Under the pieces are notes generated by a model. It made no database searches and was not told where the DNA came from. It was given only the letters and a program-made list of their open reading frames with translations. A DNA stretch of 64,000 bases from Micractinium sp. NFX-FRZ. Taxonomy: Eukaryota > Chlorophyta > Trebouxiophyceae > Chlorellales > Chlorellaceae. The translations under genes and the position numbers were made by a program. The DNA lies in NCBI GenBank assembly GCA_029339195.1, contig JAPTJF010000079.1, positions 62,001-126,000 of the forward strand, read 5' to 3'. How positions within the stretch are numbered: the first letter of the stretch is position 1; the number at the start of each line of letters is the position of its first letter. Positions 36,401 to 46,848 of the stretch are shown here, one piece after another.

Positions 36401-39400
36401 GAATACTCCCGTCCTCTCTGCCCTTCCTCTCGAGACTTATGAGAGCAAGCTACCCACGGCCGCTCCTGCCCCTCCTGGGCCGCCCTCACCTGCTCATCCC
36501 CTCCCCCTGCCCCTTCATGTGTGTGTTGTCTTCCAATCCACCTCCCCTCAGAGCTATGAAGATTGCCTCACCCGTTTTCTTGTGCCCAACCCACGTCCCC
36601 CTCCAGACCTACGAAGACTGCCTGGAGCCCCTGCTGGCCCGCCTGGACTGCCTGCGCCGGCGCTGCCAGGCGGCCGCGGAGCGCGACGCCACGCTGCCCC
36701 TGCTGCGTGCCACCTTCCAACGCGCCTCCGACCTGCTCAGCACCTACTTCCCAGGGCAGCTTGACCGCACGTTCAGGTGGGCAGGGGTGGCGGGGGCGGG
36801 GCGCGTGTGTGCCTTGTTCCAACAGTGCCGAGGGAGGGGTGTGGGGGTGGGCGTGTGCAACTGGATGTGTGCACCTCAACACTTGTTGCACCTGCGCTTT
36901 CCGGGCCAGCTGGACCGCACGCGTATGTAAGCGTCGGGGAGGGGATGGCAGCTCCTGGGAGGCATTGGCCTGCTGTTGGTAAGGCGGTAGGCAGGCGTGC
37001 TGCACTGCCTCAGCAGGGGCCCTGCAGCCAGCTCACCTTGGCCCCTCCATCTGCCCTCTACCCACCGCCCTGCCCGTCACCCCCGCCTGCCTGCCCACCC
37101 CTTGCTCACACCCTTACTCTTGCCTTGCTCACCTCCCTGCCGTCCCGCAGGCTGACCAGCTACTGGGCCGAGTGCGAGGCGGGGGTGGGCGGCGACCTGA
37201 AGGCGGCGCGGGGCGTGTGGGAGGCCGCCCTCAAGGGCGCCTCTGGGCGGCATGCCGACACCTGGGCCGCCTTCATCGACTTTGAGCGGCGGAGGGGCAA
37301 CACGCGGGAGGCGCGCACGCTGTACAAGCGCAGCTACAGGTGGGCTGGGGTTGAGATGGGCGGGCGGTGGTAGGGCTCATGCGGGGTGAGTGGCAGGGAG
37401 TGCAGGCGGGCGGCGTGGCAGGGAGTGCAGGGACCAGGCTGGTTGGGCAGGGTGTGCACATGGGTGTGCACATCTGAGGGCTGTGCTGGGCAGGGCGGGG
37501 CAGTCGGTCGGTGTTGGAGGTTGGGCAGAGGCTGCGGTGTGGATCCCTTGTGCTACCCAGCGGAAGCAGCACGCCTGCCCCTGCCCACCCCTGACCCTCT
37601 GCCCACCTGCGCTCCTCTCACTCACTTTCGATGCAGCCGGCGGCTGGAGGAGGGCGGGCAGGCGGTGCTGTGCGACGCCTGGGTGCGCTTCGAGAGGGAG
37701 GAGGGCAGGTGAGGCGCTTGCACAGCTCCCTGCACGGCAGCTTGCCTGGCCAAGGGCCGGGCATTGCTGCTGCCAGCCCGCCTGTCTGTCTGCCAAGGCA
37801 CGCTTCCAACCCACCGCCTAACTCCGGCCCTACCCTGTCCTGCCCTGCCCTGCTCTCCCATCCTCTGGCCCCCCTGCTTGTCAACCCGCTGGGCCTGCCC
37901 TCCTCTGCCCCGCTGTGCAGTGCTGAGGATCACCTGCTGGCCTGCCTTAAGGTTGAGCCCATCCTGCAAGAGCTGCAGGCAGCAGCCGCCGCAGCCGCCG
38001 ACCCGCAGCAGCACGCTGTCGCCAGGTCAGCTGCTGACAAGGCGCCCAAGCTGCTGAGCAAGGAAGAGATGCGGGCGATGCGGCAGCAGGCGGACCCCAA
38101 CTTTGCAAAGCGCAAGGCGCAGCAGGAGGCGCGGGACGCCATGCCGCCGCCGCCGGGAAAACGCAAGCAGCAGCAGGCGCAGCAGGCGCAGCAGGATGCC
38201 ATGCCGCCACCGCCAGCCAAGAAGCCTAGGACAGCTGCTGGCGCTGAGGGCAGGCCGGCGGCCAAGGGAGCTGGGGCAGCTGGCGCCAGCGCTGAGCCTG
38301 CTGTGGTGGACCAGGAGAAACAGCCAGAGCAGGCTGCGGCCGTGCGCACTGCCAAAGCTCAGCCACAGCAGCAGGCGGAGCAGCCAGAGGCTGCAAAGGG
38401 GGATGCCGCGGAGGCCGAGCCACCCCAGCAGCAGCAGCATCGCCAGCAGCAGCAGCGCCAGCAGCAGCAGCAGCAGCAGCGCCCGCCCCAGCAGCGCCGC
38501 GGCCCCCCAACTGGCGCAGACCATGCGTGGCGGCAGCAGCGGCGCACCGACAGCAACACCGCGTTTGTGAAGCACCTGGCAGATGGGGTGGATGAGGCCG
38601 CTCTGCAAGAGCTCTTTGGCGGGTGTGGCAAGATGAGCGGCATTGAGCTGGGGCGGGACAAGCAGACGGGTCGGATCAAGGTACGCGGGGCAGGGGGGCC
38701 CAGGGGCAGGGCAAGGAGGGCCGCACCGGCGCTGGCGAGGCGGGGGCTGGCGAGCGGCGGCAAGAGCCTGCCTAACAGCGTCACTGCCCGCACCCGGTGG
38801 CATTGATCAATCCACCCACCCAACCCGCCTTGCACCGTCAGCTCGGGGACTGCAGCGCTGTGCGCACGTCTGCTTTCCCAGCCCCATTTACCAATGAATG
38901 ACTCAGCCAACATCCCCTGACCTGACTTGCTGCCGATGGCTGCAGGGCTTTGCCTACATCCACTTTGCCAGCCCCGAAGGCTTGCAGGCGGCGTGCCAGC
39001 TGGACAGAGCCGAGTTCCGTGGGAAGCACATCTTTGTGGCACCCTCCAAGCCACCAGCTGCCGGGGGCGCTGCGCAGCCGGGTGGGCAGCAGCAGGGCGG
39101 GCAGCAGCAGCAGCAGCAGCAGGGGGGCCAACAGCAGCAGCAGCAGCAGGGTGGCGGCCGCGGGCGCGGTGGGCGCGACGGCGGCCTTGGTGGGCGCGAC
39201 GGTGGACGGGGCGGCGACGGCGGGCGTGGTGGGCGCGATGGCGCGCGTGGCCGCGCCGGCGGCAGAGGCGGCCGCGGCGGCGGCCCCCCCGGGCCCAAGC
39301 ACCGCAGCATGATTGATCTGGGCAACGAGCAGCAGGGAGGTGGCCCCCGTGGGTTTGTGCCGCGAGCGGCGGCGCTGGGAGGGCAGCAGCAGCAGCAGGG

Positions 39401-39491
39401 CGGCCCCACCGGGGCCACGGCGGCAGGGGCGGCCAGCGGCGAGGCACCCAAGAGCAACGCCGACTTCCGAGCCATGTTCCTCAAGAAGTGA
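33418..39491 (+). CDS. SART3: SART3/Prp24-type U4/U6 snRNP recycling factor
   Basis: Thirteen exons: 33418-33603, 33732-33826, 34108-34233, 34473-34582, 34848-35024, 35206-35393, 35617-35713, 35935-36083, 36607-36776, 37151-37339, 37637-37708, 37921-38680 and 38946-39491 (954 residues). An acidic N-terminus precedes a long HAT-repeat array (for example VVYERAVAAFPVTHYLWAQYARYLE, LWGRALRALERSG, TWAAFIDFERRRGNTREARTLYKRSY). After a Lys-rich segment and poly-Gln there is one RRM (TAFVKHLADGVDEAALQELF, GFAYIHFAS), then Gln and RGG repeats. The C-terminal peptide SNADFRAMFLKK matches the conserved Lsm-binding tail of SART3/Prp24. It reanneals U6 with U4 snRNA in spliceosome recycling. Metazoan SART3 has two RRMs; only one is evident here. 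Intron 6 has a GC donor (CAG|GCAAGT). Confidence 0.92.
36361..36450 (+). repeat. Direct repeat pair in SART3 intron 8
   Basis: Two copies of a 38-bp unit (36361-36398 and 36413-36450) differ at one base. Each contains gagacttatga, resembling the exon 9 start agacctacga, so they may be further worn copies of that acceptor edge. Confidence 0.75.
36547..36580 (+). repeat. Degenerate copy of SART3 exon 9 acceptor edge
   Basis: It reads cag|agctatgaagattgcctc, coding SYEDCL, against cag|acctacgaagactgcctg (TYEDCL) at the true exon 9 start, 36607. The acceptor AG is intact, but use of it would shift the frame (56 bases upstream). Confidence 0.8.
36884..36930 (+). repeat. Degenerate copy of SART3 exon 9 donor edge
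   Basis: It encodes FPGQLDRT followed by gtatgtaag, matching YFPGQLDRTF and donor at 36745-36778. It lies in intron 9, about 150 bases downstream of the real donor. Confidence 0.8.
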
Positions 39492-40643
39492 AGGGTGCTT
39501 GCAGGCGGGCAAAGCTGCCGCTGTGGCCGGTGTTGAGCGCTGCCGATCCCTGTCTCCCTTGCATCCGCTGCCTCTTGCAACCAAGCTGTAAGGCACTTGC
39601 GAGTTGTGGAGCTCGTAAGCGGGGCATAGCGGCACCAGGAGGAAGCAAAGCATGTGCCAGTGGGGCAACCCAGGTTGTGTTGACATCAACAGGCGGAGGC
39701 GGTCCTGGAAAGAGGGAGAGCGGGAGCCACGGACCAGGCTGAGGCCGATGGCAATGCTAAATATCCTGTGATGAGGTACATGTGAAGGAGTAGCTATGCC
39801 ATGTACTGCACAGAAACGCTTCGGAACAGGCCTGCAAGCTGCAGAATAGAAAAAAGCCTCAGCCTCGCTCAGCTGCCGCCAGACCGCGCGTGCCGCGGCC
39901 GGCGACCACCTGCACCTCCACCGCAGCGTCCCAATGCCATTTTAATGCAAGTTACAAGAGCCCAATTGAGTGTTTGGTCTGCTTCATCGTTAAACAGACA
40001 GCCAGAGGAGCAGGGGGAGCGAGAGGAGGGCGACAGTTGCAAAGAAAGGTCGGACCAAACCAAACTCGAGTGCAGCCCCTTCCCGGTTGCCCAATCGCTA
40101 GTAGCGAAGCTCCGATCGCCCCACCGCGTGTTCTTCAGCCTCCCAGCCTCGTGCTTCCAGCGGGCCGAGTTCAAGTCGGGCGGTCTCTCAGTTTCGCTGG
40201 CCAGCCCGCCTCCCGCGCTCCCAGCAGCTAGCAGACAGTCAGCGCATCTCATCGGGACTCGGACTAGCCAGCCAGCGCGCCCCTGGCCTGTCCAGCAGCA
40301 GTTTGGTTGCTCGGCGCGGCACCCCTCTCTCGCTGGCCGGCAGCGGCTTCCTAGGGACCATGGCGGGCTTCCAGAGCGCCTGGCGCCTCTGAGGACAGCA
40401 GCCAGGCAGGCGGACGCGACAGGTGCCAGGAGGCAACAGCTGCCAGCTGCTGCTGCTCTCTCGGAGGGGCAGCCCGCTGTGCAGCCTTCCCATCGCCGGC
40501 AGGAAGCGCCCCGGCGATCGCTGAGCAACGGCCTGTAGCCGGTGCATGGCCAGCGGCAGCTCGCGGCAGGCAGGAGCGGCGGCGGCGAGCGTCACAGCAG
40601 GCGGCGGCGGTAGCGGCGGCGGTAGCGGCGGTGGCCCTGCAGC
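39492..40643. other. Intergenic region and CDC45 5' UTR
   Basis: After the SART3 TGTAA signal at 39587 there is no supported exon before the CDC45 ATG. A 245-codon open frame at 39801-40538 has no exon-like composition. The last 35 bases before the ATG are a ggcggcggtagc microsatellite-like tract in the presumed leader. Confidence 0.45.
39587..39591 (+). terminator. TGTAA poly(A) signal of SART3 gene
   Basis: TGTAA lies 96 bases after the stop codon. Confidence 0.6.
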
Positions 40644-43600
40644 ATGATTATCACCACCTCAGAGGAGTGGACCAACCTGTACCGGTCCATTCGGGAGGAG
40701 AGCACCCGCAGCGATGAGAAGCACGTCTTCATCTATGCCTGCGCCTCGGATGCAGACTCGGTCTGTGCGCTGCGCATCCTCGAGGTGGGTGCTGCTGGGT
40801 GGCGCTGCTTGCGCATTCACGGGTGGCACCTGCTTTACCTGCATCGTTATCTGTTGCGACCTGCTGCTCCCCAGCACATTACTGATCAGGCACGTGAACC
40901 TTGGTCGGCAGCAGCGCCGCCAGGCAGGGCTTGTCGCCGGGGGCTGCCGACCAGTGCACGCCGGGCTCTGCCAGCCTGGCGCTTTGCGCATGCTGGTGGT
41001 GGCAGGGTTCTGCTGCTCTGTGCGTGCATGCCACCGCTGACCTGTTGCTGCCTGCTGACGGCCCGTCTTATCCGGTACATGCAACCACGCTCACCTCCTG
41101 CACCACCCACCCCACCGCCTCTCCCGCCACCGCCACTGCAGCGCCTTCTCAAGAACGACCGCGTGCCGCACGGCTGGATGGCGGTCAGCCGGTACGAGGA
41201 GATTGAGCGGGACTTCAAGCAGTACTATCAGGAAGGGGAGCAGGCACTGCGTACCGCCATCCTGGTGAACTGCGGGGCGGCGGAGGATGTGCGGGAGCTG
41301 CTACACCTGGGGCAGCGCATGAACGTGCGGGTGGTCATCATCGACTCACACAGGTGGGCTGAGGGGGTGTGATGCTCTGGGTGTACTGCTCTGGTGTGGT
41401 GCCAAGGCGCAAATGGGTTGGGCTGCGTGTGGGGCAGCGCAGCGCAGCAGTGTGCGCAGCTTGGTGGGGCGGTGCGTGGGCCAGGCTGGCCTCCGCTGGC
41501 CTCATCGCGTGCAGCCAGCCGCCACTCCCTGCCTCAATCTTTGGCCCCGCACGCGCCACCTGGCACGCCCGCAGGCCCATCTGCCACCTGAACAACCTGG
41601 ACAGCGAGGAGGACAGCATCATTGTGTTCCTGGACGAGAGCGAGGGCACCCTAAAGGCGGACATCCCGTCGTGGGAAGACGTGGAGGCGGGCAGCAGCGA
41701 CGACGAGGAGGGGGAGAACAACCCGCCAGCCAAGCAGTGCGTAGGGGCTCGGATCCTAGTGGCTGTGGAGAGGGGGCGGGCTGGGGTTGCTGGGTCGATG
41801 GACAGGCACGTGGACCGGAGGCGTTCCAGTCCAGTGAGGCTGCATGGGGCGGGAGGGTGGCCGGCACCAGGGCTTGGCGACTGAACTGTGGGGCTTGCCA
41901 GCAGTTCCAGCCGTGGGCGTGCGGGAGCTCTGGCTAGGAGGGCCACTGCCCGACCTGCCACACACTAGCTCATCCGCCCGCCTGCCTGCCTGTGCAATAC
42001 TGCAGGCGGCGACTAGGCTCCCCTAGCAGCAGCGGCAGCCCGGGAGGGGGCGCCGACGGCGCGCCAGGCCCCAGCCCGCGGCAGGAGCGGCGCAAGGAGC
42101 GGGCGCAGCGGGAGGCGGATCGGGAGGCATACTATGCGCACGTGAGGCATCTGTTGGTAGTGGGAGGTGTTGGAAGCATGTGGTATGGCACCGGTGGGGT
42201 GTGTGGAGCACACGGCGAGAGTGAGGACACGACGAGGGCCCAGAATCTGCAGGGCTTGGGCTACGGCAACCCCGCCAGCCTCTGGATGTATGCATTCTTG
42301 CATCATGTACCCAGGGCAATGCCTCTTGTGCTGACCGTATATTTCAAGCCCCTTTGCAAACTGCAGGGCGTGAGCTACGGCAAGCCTGCTGCCTGCCTGA
42401 TGTACGACCTGGCGTACCATCTGGGGCAGGACAACGCCAACATGCTGTGGCTGGCGCTGGTGGGGCTCACAGACCATCTGGTGCACAACCGGATATCCAG
42501 TGAGCCGGGGGGCAGGGGGAATGGCTGTTCTTTGGCGGGACAACTGAGGGTGGGGCTGATTTCTTGTGGCGCACTCGTGGTGAGGGAGGGCCTCATGGGG
42601 GGCGTCAGTGGGGCCGAGCTTCAGGGCGGCAGGACTCCCATACAGTACCGCCCTCTTTTGGCCAAGGTCTGTACTGCCTCTTGCTCATGTTCTCTCTATC
42701 TGTTTCCTTTCTTCGTTCCTTTGCTGCAGGTGACAAGTATCTAGAGTACTACCTGCATTATGAGACGTATGTCAGCAGCGCGGGGCACCTCGACTTGCAG
42801 GTGGGTGCCTGCCCACCTCCCTGCCTGCCCGCCTGCCGCCCGTCAGCCTGGCAGTGGCGGCATGAGGCATGGCCTGCCATGCGATGCGGAGCGGAGGGGT
42901 GCAGACAGCTGAGGGGGCAACGGTAGGGGAGGCAGCAGGAGTTTGCAGGTCTCGACTGTCTGCAGGCTAGCAGTAGTACGGGGCAGCGCAAGTGCTGGCA
43001 TGACAGATGGCTCACCGCTGCTGCCACTTGCACTAATGCCTGATTGTGCTGCCTGCCCGGCTGGCTGGCCTGTGCAGGCGGAGCGGGAGGTGGTGGATGG
43101 GGATGGCGCCGTGGTGCTCAACAACCAGATCACCTGCCGCATCCTGTAAGCCTCACGCTTTTTGCCTGTGTGTGCGGGCGGAGTTTTGGATTGCATGCGG
43201 GGCTGGCAAGCGCAGAGTGCTGCGGGCTGCTGGGAAGCGCTCTGGCAGTAGGAGGCAAGATTAAGCCTGTGTTCCCATGCCCAGCTGCGGGTAGCGCTTT
43301 GGGCGGCTGTGGGATGGAACGTGTTCGAGGCGGTGGCGCGCAGGAGCCCCCTTTGCATGCGCCTGATGTTCACACACCCATGGCTGCCCCTTGCAGGCCA
43401 CAAGACGACTACCGCTTTGGGCTGCTTTGGGAGTGGAACCTGTATGAGGCCATGGTGTACAGCCCTTATGTGGCCAGCAGGCTGCAGACATACACAGGTG
43501 CGCGGCGGGGGGAGCGCCAAGGGGGGGCCGGAGGGGGGCAGGCACAGCGGGCTGGCAGCATGGCAGCAGGACTGCGTGTGCCAGACATGTCTCGCTGTGC

Positions 43601-46600
43601 GGCAGAGTGGTGCTGCGGGCTGCCCGTGGGGTTTCAGGAAGCGGGGCAAGGGGTTTGTTGCCCAGCGGGAAGGGCCAGTTGGAAGGGCAGATATTTACCT
43701 GCGTTTTCCATATGTCCAGCACGCATGCCCTCCCCATCTCTGCCTCCCTCCTTGCCGACTCTGCCTTGCCTGCCCACTCGCCTGCCTCGTCCCCCGCAGA
43801 GAAAGGGCGCAACATGCTCGAGCTGCTGCTGGCCAAGCTGGGCATACCGCTGGAGGAGGCGCAGCGCAGCTTTGCGGGAGAAGGATGTGAGCGCCCAGTG
43901 CCGCTGGTCGGGGGGTGCCGTCATCCGGCTGGCTCCCCTGCTCGTGCTGCTGCTCGCGCGGCTGCATGCAAGTTGCCCCCAGCTGCCCTGCTGCCTGGCT
44001 ACCCTCTATGCCCACGCGTTCATGACACCTGTGCCCTGGCATTGGTAATGTACTGCAGATGACATGGCGCCGCGGTACCGCCACAGCCTGGCGGAGAAGC
44101 TGGAGGTGCACGCCCCCGCCTTCCGCATGTCCGACGTCGCCTTCAAGTCCTTCCAGCTGCAGGCAAGCCTCCCCCCCAGCCGCATCTGCCACTGACGCCT
44201 GCTTATGGCAGGAACTCTTGTAGTGCACAACCAGCGCAGCGCAGCATCTGTGCTCTCGCTGCTTTGAAGCACGCACACAGGGCAGCACAGTTTGAGGAGG
44301 GCAGTGTACATGGGCGCAGGTTTTGGGGGCCGGCCTGCACCCCACAGGCCCGCCCCTCACTGTGCATTCCCTGTGCCGCCTGCCCCGCCTTACGCCCACG
44401 CCCCTGCACGCCGGCCTGAAGCGCTGCTTGAACGGTCACCCTGCACCCCCTTACAACCTCCCATCCTCCTCCGCCCCTCCTCCCTGTCGTCCATTGCCTC
44501 GTCCTCCCTGCAGGACGGCCTGAAGCGGTGTGTGAACGCCGTGGACCTGGTGCATGCGGTGACGGCACTGCTGGAGTGCGGGTCCCGCAAGGGGCCGGCC
44601 ACCAACTTTGGCGACCACGTGGACAAGTTCTGGTGAGTGTGGCAGGCCGACCGAGTGACATGAGCGAGCGTGTCTGGTTGATGGAACGAATGTCTGCGTG
44701 CGTGATGTGCGCATGATGTGAATGAGCCGGGCACACGTCTGTGTGCGTGATGCGAGCATGACGTGAACGAATTAGGGCCGCGACAGTGCGGTGGGACTAA
44801 GTGGACTGCATGAGAGGGAGGCCAGGTGGCGCAGGCGCATCCCCGCATGGTGTGCGTGCCTTTGCACCGCGTGCCCTGAGCCCACGCAAAGCTGGCACTG
44901 ATCCCAGCCATGCCCCCAGTGTCTCCACTCCACCCCCTGGTTGCAGGCGCGCCTACCATGCGCTGAGCTGGGGTGAGGACTGTGGTGAGCTGCGGCGGGG
45001 GCTTGAGCTGGCCAAGAAGGTGCAGTCAGCGCTGATCAACGGTGAGGGGCGCAGAGGGGCGACCCGGGAGAGCAGGGGGTGTGCTGCACCTGCGTGGGAT
45101 GGGTGGGGTGGCAGGCAGGCAGGCCCCCATGGGCGGGGGCTGCACCTGGCTACAAAGGTGCAATCGGCGCGGATTCAAGGAGTGGGGCCGCCATGGGTCA
45201 GTGCAGCAGTGCGTCCCCCATTGGGTTTGGGGATGGTTGCACTGGCGTCGTTGGTGAGAAGGAGGCAGCCAGGTGTGCAGTCGGCGTAGGGGGTGTGCTG
45301 CTCCAAGCCCCTGAACAGCCTGTGCCAACCGCGTTCCATGTGCAGATGGCGGGGCGGTGCTGCAGCAGCGGCACTACCACAACTTCAAGCAGTTCCGCAT
45401 TTTTGACCTGTCGGACCACAAGATGAACAGCCAGCATCTCATCGTGAGTGGAGTGGAGTGGAGGGGTTTGGGAACAGCGGGTGTGCCAGGTTGACAGCTG
45501 TTGACAGCTGTTGCAGGGGGGGTGGCAGCTGCCGTGAGAGCAGCTGCCCGGCCGAGGCAGGCGGCAGCGAATGCAGATGTTGTTACGCCGCAGGCCGGGC
45601 AGCCAGCAAGCCGATGTGGGCATGGGGGTCACTGCCAGGCGGTGCATGCCGCAGCGCTGGGGGCACCAGCGGCACCTGTGGCAGCAGCAAAGCAACCCCC
45701 CGGGCGCCCATGCCACTCCCCGAAGCTGTCTGCGTGTTTGTGCTCTCTCCACCCCCTCCTTGCCAACCTGCGTTGCCCCGCCGCACGCCGCCTCCTGCTA
45801 ATCTGCCCCGCCCACCGCCCCTTGGTCCCACCTGCAGGGCCACCCCATGGCGCTGCAGCGGCTGGCCTCCTTCTTTCAAGAGCAGCACTTCCAGGTGGGG
45901 CGGCGGGGCTGTGGGGTGACTTCCCTCTCTGGGGCAAACAAGGACTCATGGTTGTTTCATGTCAGCGTGACGAATCACCCTGCGCTCAACCCTACAGTGC
46001 TAGCACTGGTAGTAACCGGCTGAGAGCATTGCTCCTGCCCCTCAACCAACACCACACATGCAGGCGCGCGGCGCACGCAAGCCTGTGATCCTCATTGGCC
46101 CGCGCTCGGGGGACGGGCGCTGCCTGGTGATTGGGTACGAGGCGACGCAGCGAATGCGGGTGAGAGCTGGGGTGCGAGGGACCGCGAGGGGTTCCAGGGC
46201 CGGTTGGGTCCCTCCTCAGCACACTGGGTGCGGCACTCACCGAGGCCAGTCCATTCCCTGCCTACATCCCACCCTTCTGCACTCTCGCTGTGCCCACACA
46301 CCAACCCCGCGTAGCAAGACAGGGCAGCAAGCTGCGCACCTGTCCAGAACATTCCCTCTCCCCCTGCGCCTCATCCTGCTGCCTCACAACACTGCCCCCT
46401 GTCTTCCCACAGGGCAACAAGCTGGGCACGGCTTTCATTGAGGCTACAGACCGCGTGGGGGCCCAGGCCTGGCACGACCTCTTTGACACATGCATCTTTG
46501 AGATCAAGCAAGAAGGTGGGTGCCCGGTGTGCTTGCGTCGAATGAGTTAGTGCTGACTTGCTGTGGGGTGTGGGGGCCTGCAGCAGTGCTGCGGTTGGGC

Positions 46601-46848
46601 GGCAAGGCAGGCGCATGCCAGAACGGTGAAGGGGGGCTGGCTTTGCAGGTCGGCAGGCCAGCGTCAGTAGTGGTGGAGGCAGAAGTGCAGCAGGCACCCT
46701 TGGTGCAGGCGCCTCTGTCGGCGCTGGGCCCCTGCCGAGGGTGGCACACCCACCACTGCCCGGCTCCCTCTGCCCTGCCTGCCTGCCTGCAGATGTGTCT
46801 CGCTTCAAGCAGGAGCTGCTGCGCCTGGCAAACATGCTGCTGGCGTGA
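40644..46848 (+). CDS. CDC45: CDC45, CMG helicase subunit for replication initiation
   Basis: Seventeen exons: 40644-40784, 41142-41353, 41575-41736, 42006-42141, 42367-42499, 42730-42800, 43078-43145, 43397-43497, 43801-43886 (start within 1 base), 44059-44162, 44514-44632, 44947-45041, 45346-45443, 45838-45894, 46064-46159, 46413-46515 and 46793-46848, giving about 612 residues. Family landmarks: YACASDADSVCALRIL (DHH-like N-terminal motif), ILVNCGAAEDV, VVIIDSHRPICHLNN, an acidic insertion (SSDDEEGEN), LAYHLGQDNANMLWLALVGLTDHLV, YRFGLLWEWNLYEAM, GIPLEEAQRSF, LAEKLEVHAPAF, LELAKKVQSALIN and the C-terminal FKQELLRLANMLLA. It joins MCM2-7 and GINS to form the replicative helicase. Intron 10 uses a GC donor (CAG|GCAAGC). 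An upstream copy of the exon 5 acceptor could add 38 residues in frame. Confidence 0.95.
42247..42290 (+). repeat. Degenerate copy of CDC45 exon 5 acceptor edge
   Basis: It reads ctgcag|ggcttgggctacggc (GLGYGNPASLWMY), against ctgcag|ggcgtgagctacggc (GVSYGKPAACLMY) at the true exon 5 start, 42367. The acceptor is intact. The 114 bases between the two acceptors are open in frame, so alternative use would insert 38 residues. Confidence 0.8.
44682..44772 (+). repeat. Imperfect GTGATG/GCATGA tandem duplication in CDC45 intron 11
   Basis: Two imperfect copies of about 45 bp share tctgygtgcgtgatg, gcatgaygtgaa elements. They contain TGATG motifs but no box D at a suitable distance, so I do not call a snoRNA. 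Confidence 0.6.

Noticed and set aside
39801..40538. 245-codon open frame upstream of CDC45
   Set aside because: Composition is unlike neighbouring exons and it has no motif or splice structure. It is probably intergenic or leader sequence in GC-rich DNA.
44682..44772. TGATG-rich repeats in a CDC45 intron as snoRNAs
   Set aside because: No box D at a suitable distance, no terminal stem and no rRNA-complementary guide.
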